Source: Hornefia butyriciproducens
GTDB lineage: Bacteria; Bacillota; Clostridia; Peptostreptococcales; Anaerovoracaceae
DNA length: 64,000 nucleotides
Reading direction: 5' to 3'
NCBI RefSeq assembly: GCF_009695915.1
Contig: NZ_VUMZ01000001.1
Coordinates: 248,001-312,000, forward strand
The translations under genes and the position numbers were made by a program. How positions within the stretch are numbered: position 1 is the stretch's first letter; each line of letters begins with the position of its first letter. Shown in pieces: positions 9,783 through 17,789 of this stretch. The notes under the pieces are model-generated. The model had not been told where the DNA came from and made no database searches. It saw only the letters and a list, made by a program, of their open reading frames with translations.

Positions 9783-10664
9783 TTACAGCCCCAGAAATTT
9801 TTTGATGATGACGACCTCTGTTTCCTGCCCCATCATCGGCGCATAAGTGATTGTCATAGCCCGGCAGATCCGATCCGCTCCCTGACAATCATAACAAACA
9901 CCTCTCTTCTCGCAGGGCGTTTCGCATTCGAGGCGTTTCGCGTTCAGCGGCGCTGCGGTGTTGCGGGCGCGGCCAATCGCATCCTCCAGAGTCGGACGGA
10001 TTTTGTTTATCCCCAGAACATAATAGACCTTGCCGTGGCCGAACAGCGTTCCCGCCAGCCGGTTCCCGGCTCCGTCGATGTTCACGATCTCTCCGGCCTC
10101 ACTGATTCCGTTCACAGAAGACAGATACACGTCTCCCGTCATCGCCGCCGTTCGGGCCTCCTGTACAGTTTCCCCCTCTTTCAGATGCCAGTGCCACTCC
10201 ACATTGTTATGCGCGGAAAGTCTCTGGTACATCCCCATTTCATCCAGCGTGACAGAACCGCCAATGCCGACGTTTTTTCCGTCGATTCTGTTGTCCAGAT
10301 ATTCCGCGGCTTCCTCCGCAGTATCAAAGACGCTGACGATATACCCTCTGCGCGCAAGACTCATCTGCATAGTCTCCAGATCCAGATCATAGCGGCCCAG
10401 CTGCGTACTCTCCACATACTGCTCCTTCAGCTCTCCCAGTCTCCTGAAATGAGCCGACGCGCAGTGCATCTTCTGCGACTCCGCATCCTCCCAGACCTCA
10501 TCCAGCATCAGTTCGTTCGGCCGTCCGTCCGGCTCCGTATATTCATACAGAAGACAGCCCTCCTCGCCGCGGCTGGCTGCGTCGATTTTCTCTCGCTCCA
10601 CCGCATCTCGAAATGCCCGGCGCATCCCGGGCTTCGCCGTATATTTTACCTTTAACACAAGCAT
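9783..10664 (-). CDS. ABM-LUD fusion: monooxygenase-like domain plus lactate-utilisation-type (DUF162) domain
   Basis: A 293-residue protein with two parts. Residues 1-95 look like an antibiotic-biosynthesis-monooxygenase (ABM/YgiN) ferredoxin-like barrel: LKVKYTAKPGMRRAF, GCLLYEY, LDEVWEDAESQKMHCAS. Residues 100-293 are a LUD/DUF162 domain with GKNVGIGGSVTLDEMG, LSSVNGISEAGEIVNIDG, and a terminal cysteine group C-x3-C-x5-C-x2-C-x6-C. LUD proteins (LutC/YkgG types) act in lactate oxidation or related redox steps; the cysteine tail is common in the stand-alone YkgG-like branch. The start at 10664 is chosen because AGGAGA lies 8 bases upstream. It is divergent from dinB by 39 bases. Function is unassigned. 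Confidence 0.78.
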   Translation of the reverse strand: MLVLKVKYTAKPGMRRAFRDAVEREKIDAASRGEEGCLLYEYTEPDGRPNELMLDEVWEDAESQKMHCASAHFRRLGELKEQYVESTQLGRYDLDLETMQMSLARRGYIVSVFDTAEEAAEYLDNRIDGKNVGIGGSVTLDEMGMYQRLSAHNNVEWHWHLKEGETVQEARTAAMTGDVYLSSVNGISEAGEIVNIDGAGNRLAGTLFGHGKVYYVLGINKIRPTLEDAIGRARNTAAPLNAKRLECETPCEKRGVCYDCQGADRICRAMTITYAPMMGQETEVVIIKKFLGL

Positions 10665-10688
10665 GGTCTGTCTCCTTCCTGTTCTTTG

Positions 10689-10697
10689 TGCTATAAT
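10689..10697 (+). promoter_or_regulatory. Extended -10 element of dinB, implying a leaderless start
   Basis: TGCTATAAT (10689-10697) matches an extended -10 exactly. Transcription would begin about 7 bases downstream, at or next to the dinB ATG (10704). No Shine-Dalgarno sequence precedes that ATG. Confidence 0.5.
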
Positions 10698-10703
10698 CAA
10701 AGC

Positions 10704-11906
10704 ATGGATCGAATTATTTTACATTGTGACATCAACAGTTTTTTCGCATCCGTCGAGCTTCTGGATCATCCGGAGCTCCGGGATATGCCGGTAGCCGTCA
10801 GCGGCGATCCGGAACTTCGTCATGGAATTATTCTGGCCAAAAATCAGGCCGCAAAGGCCTGCGGCGTCGTCACCGCAGAAACCGTCTGGCAAGCCAGACG
10901 TAAATGCCCCGATCTGGTGCTGCTCCAGCCTCAACATGAAAAATACCGGGAATTCAGCCGCCGTCTGAACCGTCTGTACCAGGAGTATACGGACATGGTG
11001 GAGCCCTTCAGTATCGACGAATCCTGGCTGGATGTCACCGCAAGCCGGGCCCTGTTCGGCTCCGGAACGCAGATCGCGGACCGCATCCGGCATCGGGTCC
11101 GAGAAGAACTGGGCATCACTCTTTCCGCCGGCGTCTCCTATAACAAAATCTTCGCCAAAATGGGTAGCGAATACAGGAAGCCGGACGCTACCACGGAAAT
11201 CACCCGGAGCAACTATCAACAACTTCTCTGGCCCATGCCGGTAAACGAACTGTTCTTTGTCGGCTTTGCCACCGCGGAGCGTCTGAAAGCTGCCGACATC
11301 CACACGATCGGCGATCTGGCTCTCGCCGACACCCGCATGCTGGAACGCCTTCTCGGAAAACAGGGGCCTCTGCTCCGCTCTTATGCGAGAGGGGAAGACG
11401 ACTCTCCGGTGAGGCGTTATGATCAGAGGAACAAAATCAAGTCCGTAGGCAACGGCATCACCTTCCGCCGCAATCTGACGGGGGAAGACGATATTCTCAC
11501 CGCTCTGACCCGTCTCTCTGACACAGTGGCAGGCCGCCTGAGAAAATATCAGCTCAAGGCCGGCGGCGTCAAAGTGGATATTAAGGATACCCAGCTGAAA
11601 ACAATTTCGCGTCAGACTCAGCTGACGCGCCCCACCAATCTAGCCGACGAACTGCGCAGAACCGCCATGGAGCTGATCCGAAGTTTCTGGCCTTCGCAGA
11701 AGCCGATCCGTCTCATCACGCTGACCGCTATCAGTCTGTGCGACGAAACCGGGGAAGAGCAACTCTCTCTTTTCCGGGAGGAAAACGCCGCCCGCGAAAA
11801 AACCGAATCTGTAGAACGCACGATGGATGCAATCCGCAACCGGTTCGGCGACAATGCGATAGGTTTCGGTCAGATTATCGGGAACGATATCGGCATCGAT
11901 CTGTGA
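10704..11906 (+). CDS. dinB: DNA polymerase IV (Y-family translesion polymerase)
   Basis: A 400-residue Y-family polymerase. The palm motifs are ILHCDINSFFASVE (first catalytic Asp) and the catalytic pair in FSIDESWLDVT. The steric gate and fingers follow, then the thumb with helix-hairpin-helix elements (FFVGFATAERLKAADIHTIGDL) and a little-finger domain. It bypasses DNA lesions with low fidelity. The ATG at 10704 is chosen because it begins MDRIILHCDINSFF; an in-frame TTG at 10686 lacks a ribosome site. A perfect extended -10 sits just before the ATG. No recognisable LexA box was seen. A GGCTCCG/CGGAGCC inverted repeat follows the stop (11909-11946) but has no T-run. Confidence 0.95.
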   Translation: MDRIILHCDINSFFASVELLDHPELRDMPVAVSGDPELRHGIILAKNQAAKACGVVTAETVWQARRKCPDLVLLQPQHEKYREFSRRLNRLYQEYTDMVEPFSIDESWLDVTASRALFGSGTQIADRIRHRVREELGITLSAGVSYNKIFAKMGSEYRKPDATTEITRSNYQQLLWPMPVNELFFVGFATAERLKAADIHTIGDLALADTRMLERLLGKQGPLLRSYARGEDDSPVRRYDQRNKIKSVGNGITFRRNLTGEDDILTALTRLSDTVAGRLRKYQLKAGGVKVDIKDTQLKTISRQTQLTRPTNLADELRRTAMELIRSFWPSQKPIRLITLTAISLCDETGEEQLSLFREENAAREKTESVERTMDAIRNRFGDNAIGFGQIIGNDIGIDL

Positions 11907-12007
11907 CCGGCTCCGAAAGTCCGGATCCGCTGAAGATTCCGGAGCCCCCGGAAGACGGAAATCATCGAAAATCCCAGAGCTCCGGCAGCCTGCATCATCT
12001 GTTCCCG

Positions 12008-12610
12008 CTATTTGTCCTCACATCCGTCCTTCGCCGCGGCGACAATCTCCCCGATGCGGCTTTTGTCCACCAGATCACAGCCCCGGTCGATGTATTCCAG
12101 AATCTTCGCATTCGCGGGATCGTCCGCCATCATCTTCCTCACCAGCTTCATGACACCTTTGTCGAAACGCCGCAGACTCGACGGATCAAATGCCCCGGGA
12201 AGGAACCAGCACGGAATCGGCAGAAGTTTCACACGAAACAGTTCCTTCAGACCGGGATCGGCTGCTTCCGGACGGCCTTTATCTTCCTCCGCGTCTGTCA
12301 CAAAACGTTTTCCGAAGTTAATCTCCATCGCCTGCTTCCGGTTGGCCTCCTCTTCAATGGTGATTCCGACACCGAAACAGAAAACCCTTTTTTCGCTCAG
12401 TCCTTTGTACCAGTTCTTTGTAATCAGCTCGACGCCGCGGATTCCGCCGGAGTATATTCCGCCTCCGTACACAATCGTATCGTAGGGCTCCAGATCCCGG
12501 AGCCTGCATTTCCCTGCGGGAATCAGATCCGCGCCCAGCTCTTCCGCAATCCACCGGGCATACTTCTCTGTTGCCCCATAGCGGGAATAATAGACGACGA
12601 CCGCGTTCAT
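12008..12610 (-). CDS. Flavodoxin-domain protein
   Basis: A 200-residue protein beginning with a flavodoxin FMN loop: VVVYYSRYGATEKYARWIAEEL. The second loop, TIVYGGGIYSGGIRG, resembles HemG-like flavodoxins. The C-terminal part is longer than a plain flavodoxin (about 140 residues) and ends in a basic/acidic helix. The electron-transfer partner is unknown, and it is not necessarily a protoporphyrinogen oxidase because no heme genes are nearby. Its start overlaps the pfkA stop by four bases (12607-12610), implying translational coupling to pfkA. Confidence 0.8.
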   Translation of the reverse strand: MNAVVVYYSRYGATEKYARWIAEELGADLIPAGKCRLRDLEPYDTIVYGGGIYSGGIRGVELITKNWYKGLSEKRVFCFGVGITIEEEANRKQAMEINFGKRFVTDAEEDKGRPEAADPGLKELFRVKLLPIPCWFLPGAFDPSSLRRFDKGVMKLVRKMMADDPANAKILEYIDRGCDLVDKSRIGEIVAAAKDGCEDK

Positions 12611-13569
12611 TTGCTCAGCACCTCGATCAGGCGGTACATATCCTGATTAAATTCCTTTTCCATTTTCAGCGCGTCAGCCAGGTCATAAGCGACGATCTGG
12701 CCGTCCACCGTACCGATTGCTTTGCTCCCGGAATCCTCTGACAGGAGTTCCGCCGCTTTTGCACCGCACATCGTTGCCAGCAGGCGATCCCGCATCGTCG
12801 GTCTTCCGCCCCTCTGCAGATAGGACAGAACAACCAGCTTAGTCTCCCGGCCGGTACGTTCCTGTATCTCCTGCGTCAGCTCCTGGGAGCTGATGTCCAC
12901 GCCCTCCGCCTTGATGATGATACTGTGCAGTTTCCCGTGGTTTGCGGACATGACGATTTTCCGGCAGAGTGCATTTATATCATACGGAATCTCCGGTACA
13001 AGAATCTCCTCAGCTCCTCCGCAGAGACCGGCATACAGCGCGATGTCGCCGCAGCGCCTACCCATCACCTCGATAATGGTATTTCTCTCATGAGAGGAGG
13101 ATGTGTCCCGTACCTTGGAGATAGCGTCCAGAACGGTTGTCACTGCCGTATCAAAACCGATCGTATAATCGGTATAGGCAAGATCGTTATCGATGGTTCC
13201 CGGCAGTCCCATAACCTTCACGCCCAGTTCTGACAGTTCCTGCGCCCCGTGGAGCGTCCCGTCGCCGCCGATGGCCACCAGTCCCTCGATGCCGAAGGTG
13301 TCCAGCATTGCCGCCGCGTGTCTGATCCCCTCCTCTGTCATGAATCTTTTACTCCGCGCGGTTTTCAGAATCGTACCGCCTCTCTGCATAATATCACCTA
13401 CAGAGCGCCGGTTCATCTGCTCGATCTCTCCGTCGATCAGGCCGGAATATCCCCGGGAAATTCCATACACCTCAAGCCCGCGCTCGATTCCGCATCTCAC
13501 AACCGACCGGATCGCGGCATTCATTCCCGGCGCGTCTCCGCCGGACGTCAGAACTCCTATCCTCTTCAT
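12607..13569 (-). CDS. pfkA: ATP-dependent 6-phosphofructokinase
   Basis: A 320-residue PfkA, the usual length. The nucleotide loop is GVLTSGGDAPGMNAAIRS, with GGDGTLHGA, the catalytic loop PGTIDNDLAYTD, and the fructose-6-phosphate site around EVMGRRCGD. The Gly after GGDGT favours ATP rather than pyrophosphate as donor. It phosphorylates fructose-6-phosphate, the committed glycolytic step. It lies 4 bases after dnaE and overlaps the flavodoxin gene, so the run is dnaE-pfkA-flavodoxin. A dnaE-pfkA pairing is common in Bacillota. Confidence 0.96.
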   Translation of the reverse strand: MKRIGVLTSGGDAPGMNAAIRSVVRCGIERGLEVYGISRGYSGLIDGEIEQMNRRSVGDIMQRGGTILKTARSKRFMTEEGIRHAAAMLDTFGIEGLVAIGGDGTLHGAQELSELGVKVMGLPGTIDNDLAYTDYTIGFDTAVTTVLDAISKVRDTSSSHERNTIIEVMGRRCGDIALYAGLCGGAEEILVPEIPYDINALCRKIVMSANHGKLHSIIIKAEGVDISSQELTQEIQERTGRETKLVVLSYLQRGGRPTMRDRLLATMCGAKAAELLSEDSGSKAIGTVDGQIVAYDLADALKMEKEFNQDMYRLIEVLSK

Positions 13570-13573
13570 TTAT

Positions 13574-16500
13574 CTATTGCTCCTTTCCTGTGCTCATCTT
13601 GACGTTGGACGCTCCCACGATTCCGTTGAGCTCCTCAATCAGATAATCACTCATTTTAACGCCTACACTGCTCCGCACGATCTTTCCGTTCTGTAAATAA
13701 ATCAGCACCTCGGTGTCTCCCTGATCCTCCCGGAAAATCTGCTCCAGCTGTTTCAGAACACGGGGTTCCCGGGCGTCCGCGGGAATCCGGATCTTCACCA
13801 TGGGACCCTTTGTTCCACGCGCCCGCCGTTCCACCTCATCCATGCTCACCACAGAATCCGCCAGAACCTTGGGAACCTCTCCCTCCTTGAAATTCAGTTT
13901 TCCTCTGACGACCACCACGGCATCGTCCGCGATGCTGTCCTGACACCGTTCGTAGACGTTCGGGAATACGACGACTTCGGTGATGCCGTAGAGATCCTCC
14001 AGATCCACAAAGGCCATCAGCTTGTTGTTCTTGGTTACAAGATTCTTTTTTCCGGCGATCATGCCGGCCATAACCACCTTCATGCCGTCATAAAGATCCG
14101 AAACAGTTCCGCTGTCGAATCCTGATTCCCGTATCGCGCCCTCTTCCTGTTCTTCTTCTCCCGCAACGCTTGCCTCCAGCTCCTGACTGGTTACGGTCAC
14201 CAGTTTCCGGATGCGGTCTGAGTAAGCGTTCAGGGGATGGCCGGTGATATAGACGCCCAGCATTTCCTTTTCCAGAGAGAGCAGCATCCGCGGCTCAAAA
14301 TTGCGGACGTCGGGGAGGCTCCGTCCTCCGATGCCCGCGGACATCTCCTCGCCGCTGATCTGAAACAGGGAAATCTGTCCCGCCAGATTCTTCCTCGCCT
14401 CGTTCTGCGCCGAGCTCATCAGCTGACCGTAAACGGCCAGATGTGCGGCCCGGTTGGGATTCAGACAGTCCAGAGCCCCGGCCTTGATTAGAGATTCCAC
14501 CGCTTTTTTGTTCACTATGCCGACATCGATATTGTTGATAAACTGGAAGATATCCTTCGGGATTCCCTTTGTTTCCCGAGCATGGATGATCTCATCGATG
14601 GCATGTTCTCCCACGTTCTTGACGCCGAGCAGACCATAGCGGATTTTTCCGTCCACCACCGTATACTTCTTCTCACTTTCATTGATATCGGGCGGCAGCA
14701 CCCGGATCCCCATTTCCTCACAGTTGCGGATGTATTTGGAAGTCTGTCCAGTATCCCCCATCACGCTGGAAAGGAGAGCCGCCATAAACTCCACCGCATA
14801 ATATTTTTTCAGATATCCTGTCTCATAAGCAACCACTGCGTAAGCCGCCGCGTGGGACTTGTTGAACGCATACTGCGCGAAGGTTTCCATATCCGCAAAT
14901 ATTGCCTCTGCCGCTTCCTTGCTGATACCGTTTCTCAGACATCCGGGGATCTCCACGTTTCCCTGCTCGTCTTCTTTTCCGTAGATGAAGTACTGACGTT
15001 CCTCCATCATCACGTCCCGTTTCTTTTTACTCATGGCGCGGCGCACCAGATCGGAACGGCCATAGCTGTAGCCGGCCAGATCCCGGACGATCTGCATCAC
15101 CTGCTCCTGATATACCAGGCAGCCGTAGGTCACATCCAGAATCGGAGCGAGCTCCGGCGTCACATACTGAATCCTGCCGGGATTTTTTTTGTTGTCGATG
15201 TACCGCGGGATTGAATCCATCGGCCCCGGCCGGTACAAAGAAATTCCCGCCACAACATCCTCGAAGCATGTGGGCTTCAGATTTTTCATAAAGCTGGTCA
15301 TACCGCCGCTTTCCAGCTGGAATATCCCCTCCGTATTTCCGGCGGCGATCATCTCGTACACAGCTTTGTCGTCATATCCCATCCTGGCGAAATCGATGCT
15401 CACGCCGTGGTTCCGCCGGATCATCGCCAGCGCATCCCGGATCACTGTCAGGTTCCGCAGCCCCAGAAAATCCATCTTCAGAAGACCTAGTTCCTCGATG
15501 GTGGTCATGTTGAACTGCGTCGCAACGCCTTTGTCGGACATATACAGCGGCACATATTCATCCAGCGGAAGGCGCGAGATTACCACGCCCGCCGCATGCG
15601 TCGAGGCGTGGCGCGGCATTCCCTCCAGTTTCCGGGACATGTCGATCACCTTGCGGACGGTGACATCCTCGTCATACATCTTTTTCAGATCGGGGCTCAT
15701 TTCCAGAGCCCGGTCAAGGGTCATCTTCAGATCGAAGGGAATCGCCTTGGCGATCCGATCCGCATCGGCATAGGGAAGGTTCAGCGCCCGGCCCACGTCC
15801 CGGACAACCGCCTTGGCCTTCATGGTTCCGAAGGTGATAATCTGAGAAACGTTCTCCTCGCCGTATTTCCGCCGGACATAATCGATCACTTCCCCTCGGC
15901 GCTCAATGCAGAAGTCGATATCGATATCCGGCATGCTCACCCGCTCCGGATTTAGAAATCTCTCGAAAATCAGGTTGTACCGTATCGGATCGATATCCGT
16001 AATCCGCAGGCAATAGGCGACCAGGCTTCCCGCCGCGGAGCCCCTGCCCGGTCCCACCATGATTCCGTGCTCCTTCGCATAATTGATGAAGTCCCAAACG
16101 ATGAGAAAATATTCCACATACCCCATGGACTCAATGACTCCCAGTTCGTAATCTAGTCTGCCGCGCAGCTGCTCCGTTACCTCGTCATACCGTTCGCGAA
16201 GACCGTCAGCGCAGAGCTCCCTCAGGTACTGCTTATTCGTCTTCCCTTCCGGCGGCAGGAACTCCGGCAAATGATATTCGCCAAATGTAAATTCCACATT
16301 GCACCGCATAGCAACCTTGTGCGTATTCTCCACCGCCTCCGGCAGTTCGCGGAAAATCTCCCGCATTTCCTGCTCGCTTTTGAGATAGAACTGATCGTTG
16401 GCAAACCGCATACGGTTTTCGTCATAAACATTTGTCGCAGTCTGGATGCACAGAAGAATATCGTGCGCTTCCGCGTCTTCCCGGTTCACGTAGTGAACAT

Positions 16501-17113
16501 CGTTAGTGCAGACCATTGGGATTCCTGTTTCTCTGCTGAGGCGGATCAGTTCCGGATTGATGAACGCTTCCTCATCCAGTTCCTGATCCTGAATCTCGAG
16601 GTAAAAATTATCCTCACCGAAAATATCTCTCAATTCGAGTGCTTCTGCCTTCGCGCCCTCATAATCGCGGTTGAGCAGGCAGTTCTGCACCTTCCCCGCC
16701 AGACAGGCCGACAGCGCAATGATGCCGCCGCTGTATTGCCGCAGCAGTTCTTTATCCACGCGCGGTTTATAGTAAAAGCCTTTTGTATAACCTCGGGAGA
16801 CGATTTTAATCAGGTTCCGGTAACCGTCGTTGTCCTTCGCCAGCAAAACCAGATGCCCCTGATATTTATCCTTGTCCGGCTCTTTGTCCGCCATCCTCCG
16901 CGCAGCCGTGTATACCTCGCAGCCGATAACCGGATGAATTCCCTGTTTTTTGCATTCCCGCCAGAAATCGATGACGCCGAACATGACGCCGTGATCCGTA
17001 ATGGCCAGAGAATCCATTCCCAGCTCCTTCGCCCGCGCCACAACGTCCCGGATCCTGGCCGCGCCGTCCAGAAGACTGTATTCCGTATGTACATGAAGAT
17101 GTGTAAATGACAT
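13574..17113 (-). CDS. dnaE: DNA polymerase III subunit alpha, DnaE type
   Basis: A 1179-residue replicative polymerase alpha subunit of the DnaE (not PolC) class. It begins with a PHP domain (FTHLHVHTEYSLLDGAARI, AITDHGVMFG). The palm has GPGRGSAAGSLVAYCL and the catalytic aspartates in PDIDIDFC. The fingers, tandem helix-hairpin-helix and a late OB-fold (about residue 990, VVMAGMIAGKKN) follow. Upstream, a GGAGG precedes the ATG. It heads the dnaE-pfkA-flavodoxin run. Confidence 0.97.
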   Translation of the reverse strand: MSFTHLHVHTEYSLLDGAARIRDVVARAKELGMDSLAITDHGVMFGVIDFWRECKKQGIHPVIGCEVYTAARRMADKEPDKDKYQGHLVLLAKDNDGYRNLIKIVSRGYTKGFYYKPRVDKELLRQYSGGIIALSACLAGKVQNCLLNRDYEGAKAEALELRDIFGEDNFYLEIQDQELDEEAFINPELIRLSRETGIPMVCTNDVHYVNREDAEAHDILLCIQTATNVYDENRMRFANDQFYLKSEQEMREIFRELPEAVENTHKVAMRCNVEFTFGEYHLPEFLPPEGKTNKQYLRELCADGLRERYDEVTEQLRGRLDYELGVIESMGYVEYFLIVWDFINYAKEHGIMVGPGRGSAAGSLVAYCLRITDIDPIRYNLIFERFLNPERVSMPDIDIDFCIERRGEVIDYVRRKYGEENVSQIITFGTMKAKAVVRDVGRALNLPYADADRIAKAIPFDLKMTLDRALEMSPDLKKMYDEDVTVRKVIDMSRKLEGMPRHASTHAAGVVISRLPLDEYVPLYMSDKGVATQFNMTTIEELGLLKMDFLGLRNLTVIRDALAMIRRNHGVSIDFARMGYDDKAVYEMIAAGNTEGIFQLESGGMTSFMKNLKPTCFEDVVAGISLYRPGPMDSIPRYIDNKKNPGRIQYVTPELAPILDVTYGCLVYQEQVMQIVRDLAGYSYGRSDLVRRAMSKKKRDVMMEERQYFIYGKEDEQGNVEIPGCLRNGISKEAAEAIFADMETFAQYAFNKSHAAAYAVVAYETGYLKKYYAVEFMAALLSSVMGDTGQTSKYIRNCEEMGIRVLPPDINESEKKYTVVDGKIRYGLLGVKNVGEHAIDEIIHARETKGIPKDIFQFINNIDVGIVNKKAVESLIKAGALDCLNPNRAAHLAVYGQLMSSAQNEARKNLAGQISLFQISGEEMSAGIGGRSLPDVRNFEPRMLLSLEKEMLGVYITGHPLNAYSDRIRKLVTVTSQELEASVAGEEEQEEGAIRESGFDSGTVSDLYDGMKVVMAGMIAGKKNLVTKNNKLMAFVDLEDLYGITEVVVFPNVYERCQDSIADDAVVVVRGKLNFKEGEVPKVLADSVVSMDEVERRARGTKGPMVKIRIPADAREPRVLKQLEQIFREDQGDTEVLIYLQNGKIVRSSVGVKMSDYLIEELNGIVGASNVKMSTGKEQ

Positions 17114-17284
17114 AGTTTCCTCCGTTTATTCTCTCTATTTTATCACACATCGCCTTTTCTGGGTAGACTTCGTGTATTCGGATTGCGCTTGCCACATCAT
17201 TAATTTTTCGTTTCGGGACGGTTCAGAGCAGGGTCAGGTCAAAGATAGAGCGGATTTTACGTGCCTGAAATGCCCCAAAATTAA

Positions 17285-17313
17285 TTGCACAATTCGGAAC
17301 AGTATGATAGAAT
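17285..17313 (+). promoter_or_regulatory. Promoter of the orphan 87-residue gene
   Basis: TTGCAC (17285-17290), a 17-base spacer and TAGAAT (17308-17313) preceded by TGA, an extended -10. It lies about 45 bases before the ATG at 17358. Confidence 0.6.
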
Positions 17314-17357
17314 CAATGTGTAAAACTAATACGCAATATTTAGGAGGGTTTATTATT

Positions 17358-17621
17358 ATGGACACAAAAGACAAACAGGAAATGATGAAAAAGGCTTATC
17401 TCAATGCGGTTGACAACATGGTTATTTCAGGGCTGGACAACGAGGTGTGCTATATCGTCATCAGAGAATCCATGAAGCTCTATCTGAAAGGGCATAAGGT
17501 GGAGGCGACTGAGGGTGAAATCGTCTCTTACATCAAGTCGCAGGTCGAGATTCTGCATAAAGCGCTGAGCGACTACGAAGTCGGCGCCAAATTCGAACAT
17601 ATTGGCCACGAGAAAATGTAA
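17358..17621 (+). CDS. Small uncharacterised protein (87 aa)
   Basis: I do not recognise this protein. It begins MDTKDKQEMMKKAYLNAVD after an excellent TAGGAGGG ribosome site 10 bases upstream, so the start is firm. It is mostly helical and charged, with no signal peptide or membrane segment: a first helix (residues 3-20), then DNEVCYIVIRESMKLYLKGHKVEATEGEIVSYIKSQVEI, then a short acidic-basic end (FEHIGHEKM). Two methionine-rich patches are present. It stands alone between dnaE and gltX, on the opposite strand to both, with its own extended -10 promoter and a very strong terminator, so it is probably well expressed as a monocistron. Confidence 0.8.
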   Translation: MDTKDKQEMMKKAYLNAVDNMVISGLDNEVCYIVIRESMKLYLKGHKVEATEGEIVSYIKSQVEILHKALSDYEVGAKFEHIGHEKM

Positions 17622-17674
17622 TCGGCCGCAGTTGCCGGAACCGGAATATGCGCTCACCGGGCGCACTGACAGCG

Positions 17675-17726
17675 ACGACCGGCGCATCAGGCGGGCTCCC
17701 CGCCTTGATGCGCCGGTCGTTTATTT
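17675..17726 (+). terminator. Strong intrinsic terminator after the 87-aa gene
   Basis: A stem of about 20 pairs with one bulged T (ACGACCGGCGCATC... paired with ...GATGCGCCGGTCGT), a 3-base loop and a TTTATTTT tail. Confidence 0.85.
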
Positions 17727-17789
17727 TCTGCCCGTCAGCATCATGATCAGCCTCTGAGCCGCGCGCAATCCTTCGCGCAATCTTTCCCG

